In this document: in pieces, positions 1-7,612 of the stretch
Layout: each line of letters starts with the position of its first letter
How positions within the stretch are numbered: the stretch's first letter is position 1
Assembly: GCA_017540825.1 (NCBI GenBank)
Contig: JAFYAH010000039.1
Span: 1 to 33,818, forward strand
DNA from: Candidatus Methanomethylophilaceae archaeon
GTDB taxonomy: Archaea > Thermoplasmatota > Thermoplasmata > Methanomassiliicoccales > Methanomethylophilaceae
Reading direction: 5' to 3'
Length of the DNA stretch: 33,818 bases
Translations under genes and position numbers: made by a program
Notes under the pieces: model-generated
Database searches by the model: none
What the model was told of the DNA's origin: nothing
What the model saw: only the letters and a program-made list of their open reading frames with translations

Positions 1-250
1 AGGTTACAAGCGGAACTACGTTGCCTCCGATGAGCTTGGAGTCCCATGCCGACCCCATATGCTCGGAGAACCTTTCGTTAAGTATTTGGCAAGCTAATGC
101 ATCACTGACGCTGGGACTTTGTTTCGTTTGTTTCACCAACTATCGTCACGAAGTCCCTCTTTTTAGAGTCTTTGAGCAAGATGTCTCGTTCTGGCGAGCG
201 ATGCGTACGCCTCGCTCACGAACTGTGTGTTTAGTACACCGCCGATTAAG
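1..250. other. Region upstream of the L1 operon, no convincing gene
   Basis: No protein-coding frame here has the GC-rich third positions of the neighbouring genes. The open frames contain CGA and rare codons and match no family I know. A hairpin-prone stretch lies at 196-217 (GAGCG at 196-200 pairs with CGCTC at 213-217, with the palindrome GCGTACGC at 203-210 inside). A 27-nt segment at 207-233 recurs near 30918-30944, see findings. It may be the far upstream part of the ribosomal promoter or the 3' region of a gene outside the window. Confidence 0.4.
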
Positions 251-260
251 TTTAAATATA
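251..260 (+). promoter_or_regulatory. TATA box of the L1-L10-L12 operon
   Basis: TTTAAATATA is a good archaeal box A. It predicts transcription start near 280-285, giving a leader of about 45-50 nt before the TTG start of L1 at 330. Confidence 0.6.
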
Positions 261-301
261 AGTCATGTTTAAGGCGCTCTGCTTGTAGGAGAGTTGCAAG
301 A

Positions 302-318
302 CTCGTTCGTACTACGAG
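302..318 (+). promoter_or_regulatory. Leader hairpin overlapping the L1 ribosome binding site
   Basis: CTCGT (302-306) pairs perfectly with ACGAG (314-318) around a 7-nt loop. The 3' arm includes the first bases of the Shine-Dalgarno sequence GAGGAGG (316-322). A competing stem, GAGT (291-294) with ACTC (301-304), shares bases with it. In archaea L1 represses its own mRNA by binding a structure that mimics its rRNA site, so this leader could be the autoregulatory site. That role is inferred; I do not see a full match to the rRNA site. Confidence 0.4.
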
Positions 319-329
319 GAGGAATCGTA

Positions 330-971
330 TTGGCAGAAAAACCAACCGTAATGGCTGTGCAGAAGGCACTGGATAGTGCGAAGAAGCGCAATTTCACTGA
401 AACGGTTGAGTTGGCCATCAATCTCAAAGACGTTGACCTCACGATTCCCAAGAACCGTATCACGGAGGACATCATCCTCCCGAACGGCCGCGGGAAGCCG
501 GTCAAAGTCTGCGTCATTGGTGGTGGCGAACTAGCCCTTAAAGCCAAAGACGTGGCCGATCGCGTAATCACCCCCGACGAGCTCGGGGAGATCGCGAGCG
601 ACAAGAAACAGGCTAAGAAGATCGCCAACAGCATCGACTACTTCATCGCCGAGGCGCCCCTGATGGCTGTCGTCGGTAAGAGGCTCGGTACTGTTCTCGG
701 TCCTCGCGGAAAGATGCCTAAGCCCATCGCCCCTGGAGCTGATCCCGCTGCGATGATCGACGGTCTCCGCAAGTCTGTGACCATCAGGACGAAAGACAGG
801 AAGACTTTCCACGCGCCCGTCGGAAACGTCAACATGAACGCCGAGGATATCGCCGACAACATCGAGCTCATCCTCAAGCGTGTAGAGGCTCACCTTGAGA
901 AAGGAAAGCACAACATCGCTTCCGTTTATGTCAAGACGACCATGGGACCGTCGGAGAAGATCGTATTGTGA
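330..971 (+). CDS. rpl1: 50S ribosomal protein L1
   Basis: L1 (213 aa) forms the mobile L1 stalk of the large subunit, binds 23S rRNA and usually also represses its own operon. The family signature GTVLGPRGKMPKP is visible in the middle of the protein, with the conserved N-terminal AVQKALDSAKKRNFTETVEL. I chose TTG at 330 because GAGGAGG (316-322) lies 7 nt upstream and the protein then begins AEKPTVMAVQ; the ATG at 294 lies too close to the expected transcription start and has no good ribosome binding site. Stop is TGA. It is the first gene of the L1-L10-L12 operon, 12 nt before L10. No CGA codon occurs in the frame. Confidence 0.95.
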   Translation: MAEKPTVMAVQKALDSAKKRNFTETVELAINLKDVDLTIPKNRITEDIILPNGRGKPVKVCVIGGGELALKAKDVADRVITPDELGEIASDKKQAKKIANSIDYFIAEAPLMAVVGKRLGTVLGPRGKMPKPIAPGADPAAMIDGLRKSVTIRTKDRKTFHAPVGNVNMNAEDIADNIELILKRVEAHLEKGKHNIASVYVKTTMGPSEKIVL

Positions 972-983
972 GGAGGTTCAAAG

Positions 984-1988
984 ATGGCACACGTCGCAGC
1001 TTGGAAGAAGGACATGGTAAGCGAGCTGGTACAGGATATGCGTGAGTACCCCGTCGTCGCTATCGTCGACATGGAGGGTATCCCCGGACAGCAGATTCAG
1101 TCCATGAGGGCTGGCCTCAGGTCCCATGCGAAGCTCAAGATGACCAAGGACAAGCTTATTCTCCTTGCCATCGAGGAGATCGCCAAGGAGAAGCCTGGCA
1201 TCGCAGACCTCAAGGAAGCTGTTCACGGGCAGTGCGCGGTGGTCACCACCGACATCGACTCGTTCAAGCTCTTCAAGAAGCTCGAGGCGACCAAGACTGC
1301 TGCTCCTGCAAAGGAGGGGCAGCTCGCACCTTATGATATCGTCGTACCAAAGGGGCCGACCCCGTTCGGACCTGGCCCGATTATCGGTGAACTTCAGAAA
1401 ATAGGCATTCCTGCAGCAATCGAGGCAGGAAAGATAGCAGTCAAGAAGGATACGACGCTCGTCAAGGCCGGGGAGCCGATTCCCGGACCTGTGGCAGCGA
1501 TGCTTCCCAAGCTCGAGATACTCCCGATGGAAGTGGGCATGGACCTCAGGGCCGCCTACGAGGACGGAGTCATCTACAAGAGGGACGTGCTCAACATTCC
1601 CGACGACTACTATTCCACGATGTTCGCTACGGCTGCACACGACGCCCTCGCGCTCGGCGTATCGATCGCGTTCCCCACGAAGGAGACGATCGTCCCGTTG
1701 ATCGCTAAGGCGTTCAGAGAGACTATGGGACTCTCGATCGCGGCCGCGATACCGACCAAAGAAAACATCGACATGCTCTTGGCCAAGGCAGACGCCCAGA
1801 TGCTCGCTATAGCATCTGCTTGCGGATACACCAACGACTCGATCGCAGCGAGGCTCAGCTCCGCTGCCGCAGCCAACACCGCTGCGTCCACGGTCGCCCC
1901 GTCCGCCCCTGCAGAGAGCGTGGAAGAGGAAGAAGAAGAGGTCAGCGAGGAAGAAGCAGCCGCTGGCCTTAGTGCATTATTCGGCTAA
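984..1988 (+). CDS. rplP0: 50S ribosomal protein L10 (acidic stalk protein P0)
   Basis: P0/L10 (334 aa) anchors the P1 dimers to 23S rRNA at the GTPase centre, where elongation and initiation factors bind. The N-terminal half carries the L10 fold (LVQDMREYPVVAIVDMEGIPGQQ), the central part has the archaeal/eukaryotic insertion with KGPTPFGPGPIIGELQ, and the C-terminus is Ala-rich then acidic, ending [14 protein letters not shown]. That tail is shared with L12 and is the docking peptide for translation factors. GAGGAGG sits just before the ATG. Stop is TAA. Length is normal for archaeal P0. All arginine codons are AGG, CGT, AGA or similar; CGA is absent. Confidence 0.96.
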   Translation: MAHVAAWKKDMVSELVQDMREYPVVAIVDMEGIPGQQIQSMRAGLRSHAKLKMTKDKLILLAIEEIAKEKPGIADLKEAVHGQCAVVTTDIDSFKLFKKLEATKTAAPAKEGQLAPYDIVVPKGPTPFGPGPIIGELQKIGIPAAIEAGKIAVKKDTTLVKAGEPIPGPVAAMLPKLEILPMEVGMDLRAAYEDGVIYKRDVLNIPDDYYSTMFATAAHDALALGVSIAFPTKETIVPLIAKAFRETMGLSIAAAIPTKENIDMLLAKADAQMLAIASACGYTNDSIAARLSSAAAANTAASTVAPSAPAESVEEEEEEVSEEEAAAGLSALFG

Positions 1989-2007
1989 ATATAAGGAGTT
2001 GAAATAA

Positions 2008-2322
2008 ATGGAGTATATCTACAGTGCAATGGTGCTCTACTCTGCTGGCAAGGACATCACCGAGGACGCTCTCAAGGCCGTCCTGACCGCCGCCGGAGTC
2101 GATGCTGACGCAGCCAAGATCAAAGCACTGGTTGCTTCTCTCGAGGGAGTCGACATCAAAGAGGCTATCGCTAGCGCAGCTTTCGCCGCGCCCGCAGCCG
2201 CTGCCGCCCCCGCCGCTGGAGCCGCCGCTGCCCCCGCAGCCGCTGCCGCAGCCGAGGAGCCCGAAGAGGAAGCAGTCAGCGAGGAAGAGGCTGCTGCCGG
2301 ACTCTCCGCTCTGTTCGGATGA
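2008..2322 (+). CDS. rpl12: 50S ribosomal protein L12 (P1)
   Basis: Archaeal P1/L12 (104 aa), the dimeric stalk protein that recruits EF-1A, EF-2 and aIF5B. The N-terminus [26 protein letters not shown]-type dimerisation domain is followed by a long Ala/Pro hinge (about residues 55-85) and an acidic tail ending [13 protein letters not shown], identical to the end of L10. It lies 19 nt after L10 with AAGGAG upstream of the ATG, and ends in TGA followed by a strong terminator. It is the last gene of the operon. Confidence 0.95.
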   Translation: MEYIYSAMVLYSAGKDITEDALKAVLTAAGVDADAAKIKALVASLEGVDIKEAIASAAFAAPAAAAAPAAGAAAAPAAAAAAEEPEEEAVSEEEAAAGLSALFG

Positions 2323-2326
2323 TTCG

Positions 2327-2370
2327 GTTGGTCTGACTGGCCAACACAAACCTTTTACCCTTTTCTCCAC
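2327..2370 (+). terminator. Terminator of the ribosomal stalk operon
   Basis: GTTGGTC (2327-2333) pairs with GGCCAAC (2339-2345), one T-G wobble, 5-nt loop, followed by pyrimidine-rich CCTTTTACCCTTTTC. It starts 4 nt after the L12 stop codon. Confidence 0.65.
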
Positions 2371-2451
2371 ATTCATCCATGGTGCTCATATGGCGGAGGC
2401 TTTCTTCGAACTCATGCGTCCAGGCTCTCCGCTTCCCGAGAGGGAGGGCAG

Positions 2452-3270
2452 ATGACGCAGGACGTCCTGGTGGTCGCATGCGGAGGCGCCGGCTGCAACG
2501 TGTTCTCCGAGGCGGAGAGCGTCCTGGAGTGCCCCGTGATGCTCTTGAACTCGAACAGCAGCAGCTCCATCCGGCTTGCTCCGGAAGGGATGGACGGCTG
2601 CCGCGGGGATCCCGGTTTGGCGTTCTCCATAGCCTTCGAGAACATGGACGCGATAAAGGAGGCTTTCAAAGGGTTCCGCGCGGTTGTCGTCTTCACCATC
2701 CTGGGCGGCGGGACCGGAACAGGGATGGTCCCGATAATACTCCAGTGCGCGGTGGAATGCGGCTGCCGCACCATATCCGTCATGGGCCTCCCGATGTCCC
2801 TGGAGACGGAGAGGCGCGCCCTGGCGCAGGAGTCCCTCGCCGAGATATCGGGGCTCTCCGACCGTATGTACCTCCTGGACGAGGACGCGGTCATCAGCAT
2901 GTGCCCGGACACGAAGGCGCATAGCATCTTCAGGATGATATCCCACTCCATACTCTTCACTGTGAAATGCATCGTGGACCTCCTCTCGGGCCCTTTCTTC
3001 GCCACTTTCTTCGACAAGGTGTACACCTTCGCCTACGTTTCCGAGCTGAGCCCGGTGAAAGCGGTCGAGAAGGCGGTGAATTCGTCGGTGCCCACCGTGG
3101 TCGACCCCATCGGGAGGATCGTGGTGGCCGTGAGTTCGGAGATGGGGAGCGTCGAATTCGACGCGATATACGAGAAGGTGGCGGAGATGACGGGGGTGGT
3201 CCCCGACATAGTCCGCAGGAACGACAGGGAGGACACTAAGATGGTCGTGTTCTTCTCGGTCTGGAGCCGA
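2452..3270 (+). CDS. Divergent FtsZ/tubulin-like protein, ends at CGA
   Basis: A 272-aa tubulin/FtsZ superfamily protein. Residues 11-16 are GGAGCN and 85-92 are GGGTGTGM, the nucleotide-binding glycine loops. The region equivalent to the T7 loop (about 182-190, PFFATFFDKV) lacks the Asn-x-Asp-x-x-Asp pattern that completes the GTPase site, so nucleotide binding without normal hydrolysis is likely. It is shorter than cell-division FtsZ (about 350 aa) and is probably an accessory cytoskeletal paralogue. GAGGGAGGG lies just before the ATG. The last beta strand (TKMVVFFSVWS) is followed by CGA at 3268-3270, the first CGA in the frame. With the standard code the frame would stay open to 4149, entirely antisense to the next gene. 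I take CGA as the stop. Confidence 0.75.
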
Positions 3271-3273
3271 TCG
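3268..3273. other. Back-to-back CGA stop codons of two convergent genes (CGATCG)
   Basis: The palindrome CGATCG provides CGA on the plus strand (3268-3270, end of the FtsZ-like gene) and CGA on the minus strand (3273-3271, end of the methyltransferase gene). Neither gene has another CGA upstream, and neither has a TAA, TAG or TGA near here. The two genes then end exactly back to back with no overlap. Confidence 0.8.
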
Positions 3274-3996
3274 CTCCTCCTTCTTCTCCCAGGACTTGCC
3301 GTGCCTGATTATCCTGGAGGCGTCTCCGAACACCCCCATGATGGTGTTGTACTCGTACTTGGTGGGTATCGAGCGCCCCATCATCCTCCTGAACATGACG
3401 CGCGTGGTCTCCCGCCTGTTGGAGGGATAGTCTATGGCGTCCATGAGCTCGTCGAAGAACCTGAACATCCGCTCCCTCTCCGCCCTGTCGGCAGGCTCCG
3501 GCCTCCTGTTCTCGTGGCAGGACTGGAAGAACTCGTACATCACTATGTTCGCCGCATGGGAGAGGTTCAGTATCGGGTACTGCTCGCCGGAAGGGATCGT
3601 TATCAGGACGTCGCAGAGGTTCAGCTCGTCCTGGAGGAGGCCTATGTCCTCTCTGCCGAACACTATGGCGATCTTCTCGGGATATCCCCTGCAGTGCTCT
3701 GCGAACTCGCGTACGGGCACAGGGACGCGGGTGTAGTTGCGGTCTCCCTTGGTGGTCACGCCGCTGGTCCCCACGACCAGGAAGCAGTCCTTCACGGCGT
3801 CCTCGAAGCTGGTGACGATGTGGGCCTCGTCCAGGATCTGCGACCCGTGCTTGGACCTGCGGTAGGCGTCGTCGCCCAGCTCGCAGGGGTTCACGAGGTA
3901 GAGGTCCCTGATGTCGAAGTTCGCCATGGACCTCGCTATGGCGCCCACGTTGCCTTCGAACTTGGCTCCTACCACAACGATGCGTATGTTATCCAT
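3271..3996 (-). CDS. TrmJ-like SPOUT tRNA/rRNA 2'-O-methyltransferase, ends at CGA
   Basis: A 241-aa SpoU/TrmJ family RNA 2'-O-ribose methyltransferase that uses S-adenosylmethionine. The three SPOUT motifs are visible: NVGAIARSMANF (about 16-27), IVFGREDIGLL in the middle and ILNLSHAANIVMYEFF. The C-terminal helices (TKYEYNTIMGVFGDASRIIRH) are where this family normally ends. Translation stops at CGA 3273-3271 after SWEKKEE. A codon-by-codon reading found no CGA in the 241 preceding codons. With the standard code the frame would run to 2386, fully antisense to the FtsZ-like gene, giving an implausible 536-aa protein. ATG at 3996 has GAGGGA upstream. The exact target nucleotide (tRNA position 32 or other) cannot be told from sequence. 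Confidence 0.85.
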
Positions 3997-4143
3997 TCTG
4001 TTCCCTCATGTCTCGGCGTCGCCAGGAGAGGCCGCTGTCAGCTCTTGTCGAAGAAGGCCGCAGCCGACGCTCCGTCCGCGGTCGCAGGAACGGATACGGC
4101 TATAACTATGCATCGCACGGACGTCGGCCCCATGAGCCAAGAG

Positions 4144-4153
4144 TTCTAAAATA
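4144..4153 (+). promoter_or_regulatory. TATA-like box for the phosphopantothenate synthetase operon
   Basis: TTCTAAAATA lies about 25-30 nt before the ATG at 4176, so the transcript probably starts at or very near the start codon (leaderless). The rest of the divergent gap 3997-4143 shows no clear promoter for the minus-strand methyltransferase. Confidence 0.45.
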
Positions 4154-4175
4154 CGTGCGTGCAGGTACCCTCCGC

Positions 4176-4928
4176 ATGGAAATACCGAAGGACCACCCTA
4201 GATACAAGTCTCTGATGACGAGGGAGCGTCTTGCGGAGATGGTCCAGAGAGGTCTCGTGACCCCTACCGGGCTGATCTCCCACGGGCGCGGGGAAGCATA
4301 CGACTACCTCATGGGGGAGAAGAGCACCGAAGCCGCCCTGGATGCGGAGAGGGCGGCCGCAGCCTTCCTCCTGAACGCGAAGAACCCCGTGGTCTGCATA
4401 AACGGGAACGCCGCCGCCCTGGACCCGGAGGGGCTCATAGCCTTGGCGGAAGCCATCCCGGCGAAGATCGAGGTCAACCTATTCCACAGGACCCCCGAGA
4501 GGATGGAAGGGATCATATCGTACCTCGAGTCCAAGGGCGCCAAGGAGGTCCTCGGGAGGAACCCGGACCGCAGGATAGCCTCCCTCAACCACGACCGCGC
4601 CCTGTGCACCGAGGAGGGCATATTCTCCAGCGACGTCATCGTGGTGCCGATAGAGGACGGAGACCGCGCCGAGGCCCTTGTGTCGATGGGCAAGACGGTC
4701 ATCTCCATAGACCTGAACCCCCTGTCCCGCACGTCCCGCACCGCCACCGTCCCGATCTCCGACGAGATGTCCCGCGCGCTGGAGAACATGATCAGGTTCA
4801 TCGGGGAGCTGCGCGGGGACGAGGATGCAATATTAAAGGAGATGAAGGCTTTCTCCGCCAAGGACAGCCGCCGCAGAACGGTTCAGTGCATATGCGATTC
4901 GCTGATGTCCGAGTTCGAAGAGGATTGA
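4176..4928 (+). CDS. 4-phosphopantoate--beta-alanine ligase (phosphopantothenate synthetase)
   Basis: The archaeal enzyme (250 aa) that joins 4-phosphopantoate and beta-alanine with ATP to give 4'-phosphopantothenate in coenzyme A synthesis. Family features: IPKDHPRYKSLMTRERL at the N-terminus, GLISHGRGEAYDYLMGE (about 37-53), NPVVCINGNAAAL, KIEVNLFHRTPER and DLNPLSRTSRTA near the C-terminus. I placed the start at ATG 4176 because the protein begins exactly as the family does and a TATA-like box lies 25 nt upstream; an upstream extension to 4008 has non-native codon use and contains no family sequence. It ends in TGA, 4 nt before ahcY. Confidence 0.92.
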   Translation: MEIPKDHPRYKSLMTRERLAEMVQRGLVTPTGLISHGRGEAYDYLMGEKSTEAALDAERAAAAFLLNAKNPVVCINGNAAALDPEGLIALAEAIPAKIEVNLFHRTPERMEGIISYLESKGAKEVLGRNPDRRIASLNHDRALCTEEGIFSSDVIVVPIEDGDRAEALVSMGKTVISIDLNPLSRTSRTATVPISDEMSRALENMIRFIGELRGDEDAILKEMKAFSAKDSRRRTVQCICDSLMSEFEED

Positions 4929-4932
4929 TCGT

Positions 4933-6171
4933 ATGGACGACCTGCTGAAGAAAGGGTCCCTGAGGCTGCATTGGGTGGAGAGCCACATGCCCGTCCTCAA
5001 GGAGATAAGGAAACGGTTCATAGACGAGCAGCCGCTGGCCGGCCTCAAGATAGGGATGGCGCTCCACACCGAAGCCAAGACGGGCATGCTGGCCGTCACC
5101 CTGGCCGACGCCGGCGCCAAGATAAGGCTGGCGAGCTGCAACCCGCTGTCCACGGACGACTCCGTGGCCCTGGCCCTCCGCGAGGAGTACGGGCTCGAGG
5201 TGTTCGCCAAGAAATGGGAGTCCTCGGAGGAGTACTACCGCAACCTGAACAGCGTCCTGGACATGTCCCCGGACTTCATCATCGACGACGGGGCCGACCT
5301 CATAGCGATGGCGCACACCACCCGCAAGGAGGTCCTGAAGACCGTCAAGGCGGCCAACGAGGAGACGACCACCGGTGTCGTGCGCCTGAGGGCCATGGCG
5401 GCGGACGGAGCCCTGAAGTTCCCTGTGCTGGACATCAACGACGCCAAGATGAAGTTCCTGTTCGACAACAGGTACGGGACCGGTCAGTCCGCCTTCGACG
5501 GATGGATGAACGCCACGAACCTCATCGTCGCGGGGAAGAGGCTGGTCGTCGCCGGGTACGGATGGTGCGGGAAGGGCGTGGCCATGAGGGCCAAGGGCCT
5601 GGGAGCCACCGTCATCGTCACCGAGGTGGACCCTGTGAAGGCGATAGAGGCCAAGATGGACGGCCTCGAGGTCATGAGGATGGCGGACGCCGTCAAGATC
5701 GCCGACATAGTCATCACCGTCACCGGCTGCAAGGACGTCATCGCCGCCGAGCACATCGCCGCCATGAAGGACGGGTGCATCATGGGCAACGTGGGCCATT
5801 TCGACAACGAGATCAACAAGCCCGCCCTGCAGGAGGCCTCCGTGTCCTGCGAGAGGGTCCGCGACTTCATCGACGAGTACAGGACGAAGGACGGGCGCAG
5901 GCTGTACCTGATCGCCGAGGGCCGCCTCATGAACCTGGCGGCGGGGCAGGGGCATCCCGCGGAGATCATGGACATGAGCTTCTCCACCCAGGCTCTGGGC
6001 ATAGTGCACATGTCCAGGCACTACGGGGAGATGGAGAGCAAGGTCTACGCGGTGCCGGACGAGATCGACGCCGAGATAGCGACGATAAAGCTGAGGTCCA
6101 TGGGCGTGGAGATCGACACCCTTACTGAAGCACAGGTGAAGTACGTCACCGGATGGGAGGAAGGCACGTGA
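4933..6171 (+). CDS. ahcY: Adenosylhomocysteinase (or S-inosylhomocysteine hydrolase)
   Basis: A 412-aa NAD-dependent enzyme that splits S-adenosylhomocysteine, the product of methyl transfer, into homocysteine and adenosine. Seen: HTEAKTGMLA near residues 46-55, the substrate/NAD region TTTGVVRLRAMAADGAL, the Rossmann motif VVAGYGWCGKGVAMRAKGLGA and the GNVGHFDNEI strand. In some methanogens this protein prefers S-inosylhomocysteine made by a deaminase; sequence alone does not decide. It is 4 nt behind phosphopantothenate synthetase and overlaps the next gene by 4 nt (GTGA). Stop is TGA. The neighbouring PfkB kinase suggests that the released nucleoside is phosphorylated. Confidence 0.95.
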   Translation: MDDLLKKGSLRLHWVESHMPVLKEIRKRFIDEQPLAGLKIGMALHTEAKTGMLAVTLADAGAKIRLASCNPLSTDDSVALALREEYGLEVFAKKWESSEEYYRNLNSVLDMSPDFIIDDGADLIAMAHTTRKEVLKTVKAANEETTTGVVRLRAMAADGALKFPVLDINDAKMKFLFDNRYGTGQSAFDGWMNATNLIVAGKRLVVAGYGWCGKGVAMRAKGLGATVIVTEVDPVKAIEAKMDGLEVMRMADAVKIADIVITVTGCKDVIAAEHIAAMKDGCIMGNVGHFDNEINKPALQEASVSCERVRDFIDEYRTKDGRRLYLIAEGRLMNLAAGQGHPAEIMDMSFSTQALGIVHMSRHYGEMESKVYAVPDEIDAEIATIKLRSMGVEIDTLTEAQVKYVTGWEEGT

Positions 6172-7082
6172 AGCCGTTCCTCTCCGTGTACGGGCATGTC
6201 ACAGTGGACCAGATAATGACCGTCAGGAAGTTCCCCGCCGTGGGGACCACCGAGGACGTCATCACGGCCACCACTACGCTCGGGGGGACCGGGACCAACA
6301 TCGCGCTGACCGCGGCCAGGCTCGGGTGCCCCACGGCGCTGTGCGCTATGGTCGGGAACGACTTCCCCCAGGCGTACGAGGACGAGATCCGCGCGTCCGG
6401 GATGATCATGGACGACTTCAGGCGCCTGGAGGGCTACGACAGCTCCAAGGCGATCGTGGTGAACGACCCGTCCCTGGACCAGAAGGTCCTGTTCTACGCA
6501 GGCCCACAGGGGGAGGCCGACAAGACCGGCGTGATGCTGGACTCGATGGCCTCCCAGTCGGAGCACGTCCACTTCTGCACCGGCCAGCCGTCGTACTACA
6601 TGTCCATCATGGAGAGGATACAAGGCGCCAGCATCGCCATGGACCCCGCGCAGGAGACTCACCGCATATGGAACGCAGACAACTTCCCCAAGGCTCTCGC
6701 GATGGCCGACGCCCTGTTCTGCAACAGGATAGAGGGCGAGTCCCTCAGCAGGTACGTAGGCGTTAAGGACATATTCGACGCCGACGTCGGCCTCGTGGTC
6801 TGCACCTACGGCGCCGAAGGGAGCGTGGCGCGCATAGGCGACGAGAAGGTCAGGATCCCCGCGGTCAATGCGGACAGGGTCGTGGACGTCACCGGGGCGG
6901 GCGACTCCTACCGCGCAGGCTACTACGCGGCGCTCTATCGCGGCTACGATGCCCCGGAGGCCCTGGTCGTCGCCGCGGCCGTAGCATCGTTCACCGTCGA
7001 GAAGATAGGCGCGCTGACCAACACGCCCACGTGGGATGCGGCTCTGGAGAGGGCCGAGCCCTACTTCAAGGAGATATCCTGA
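6168..7082 (+). CDS. PfkB-family carbohydrate/nucleoside kinase
   Basis: A 304-aa ribokinase-superfamily kinase. The N-terminal signature is GGTGTNIALTAARLG (about residues 40-54) and the C-terminal signature is DVTGAGDSYRAGYYAAL, whose GAGD loop holds the catalytic Asp. I chose GTG 6168, overlapping the ahcY stop as GTGA, because GGAGGAAGG lies just upstream and the protein then starts with the family beta strand. PfkB kinases of methanogens include broad nucleoside kinases; the tight coupling to ahcY suggests adenosine or inosine as substrate, so the pair would clear S-adenosylhomocysteine and recover the nucleoside. That substrate is an inference. Stop TGA overlaps the next start (TGATG). 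Confidence 0.85.
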   Translation: MKPFLSVYGHVTVDQIMTVRKFPAVGTTEDVITATTTLGGTGTNIALTAARLGCPTALCAMVGNDFPQAYEDEIRASGMIMDDFRRLEGYDSSKAIVVNDPSLDQKVLFYAGPQGEADKTGVMLDSMASQSEHVHFCTGQPSYYMSIMERIQGASIAMDPAQETHRIWNADNFPKALAMADALFCNRIEGESLSRYVGVKDIFDADVGLVVCTYGAEGSVARIGDEKVRIPAVNADRVVDVTGAGDSYRAGYYAALYRGYDAPEALVVAAAVASFTVEKIGALTNTPTWDAALERAEPYFKEIS

Positions 7083-7612
7083 TGCTGGTGGCCGTCACCG
7101 GCACTCCCGGGACGGGGAAGACCTCGGTCGCCGCCGAGCTGCGCTCCCGGGGGTGCGAGGTCGTGGACCTCGGAAGGCACATCCGCGAGAACGGCCTCCT
7201 GGGCGAGCTGGACGAGGCCAGGGACACCCATGAGGTGGACCTCGACCTTCTGAACGAGTCCCTGGAGGAGTACCGCAGGAAAGAGGGCACGGTGTTCATG
7301 GAGGGGCACCTGTCCCACTTCATGGACTGCGGGAGCATAGTCGTGCTCAGATGCCGCCCGGACGTCCTCGCCGAGAGGCTCAGGGCAAGGGGGTACGGCG
7401 AGGAGAAGGTCCGCGAGAACGTCCAGTCGGAGGTCCTCGACGTGATACTGTGCGAGGCGACCGATTCGGACATCCCCGTGCACGAGGTCGACTGCACGTC
7501 GGCTTCGGTCGAGGAGACGGCGGACGAGATACTTTCAATAGCCAGCGGCGAGGCGGAAGGGCATCTTCCGGGAAGCGTCGACTGGTCTTCGGAGATGGAA
7601 ATATGGTTCTAG
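7082..7612 (+). CDS. Fap7/adenylate-kinase-like P-loop NTPase
   Basis: A 176-aa P-loop protein beginning MLVAVTGTPGTGKTSVAAEL (Walker A GTPGTGKT at about residues 7-14). It belongs to the archaeal adenylate kinase-like family related to Fap7/hCINAP, which acts with ribosomal protein S11 in small-subunit maturation and has adenylate kinase activity. HVEDL-type residues, VFMEGHLSHFM and the LRCRPDVLAERLRARGY lid helix are all present, and the C-terminal tail VDWSSEMEIWF is typical. ATG at 7082 overlaps the upstream TGA by one base. The stop is TAG at 7610-7612, the only TAG terminus I see in this window; in the same frame CGA follows four codons later (7625-7627). Confidence 0.85.
   Translation: MLVAVTGTPGTGKTSVAAELRSRGCEVVDLGRHIRENGLLGELDEARDTHEVDLDLLNESLEEYRRKEGTVFMEGHLSHFMDCGSIVVLRCRPDVLAERLRARGYGEEKVRENVQSEVLDVILCEATDSDIPVHEVDCTSASVEETADEILSIASGEAEGHLPGSVDWSSEMEIWF

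Noticed and set aside
21-272. 83-aa open frame upstream of L1
   Set aside because: Codon use unlike native genes, contains CGA, no ribosome binding site or recognisable family, overlaps the promoter.
3236-3308. A single sequencing indel near the FtsZ-like/methyltransferase junction
   Set aside because: A one-base shift would give stops at 3306 (plus) and 3236 (minus), but the same loss of stops recurs at about ten other gene ends, each with a CGA at the right place and without need for a shift.
2386-4149. Standard-code ORFs of 565 aa (plus) and 536 aa (minus) lying fully antisense to each other
   Set aside because: Only the first half of each is conserved. The rest is a codon-register shadow of the other gene and begins directly after the first CGA.
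4008-4175. N-terminal extension of phosphopantothenate synthetase
   Set aside because: Arg-rich non-family sequence that overlaps the promoter region; family begins at 4176.
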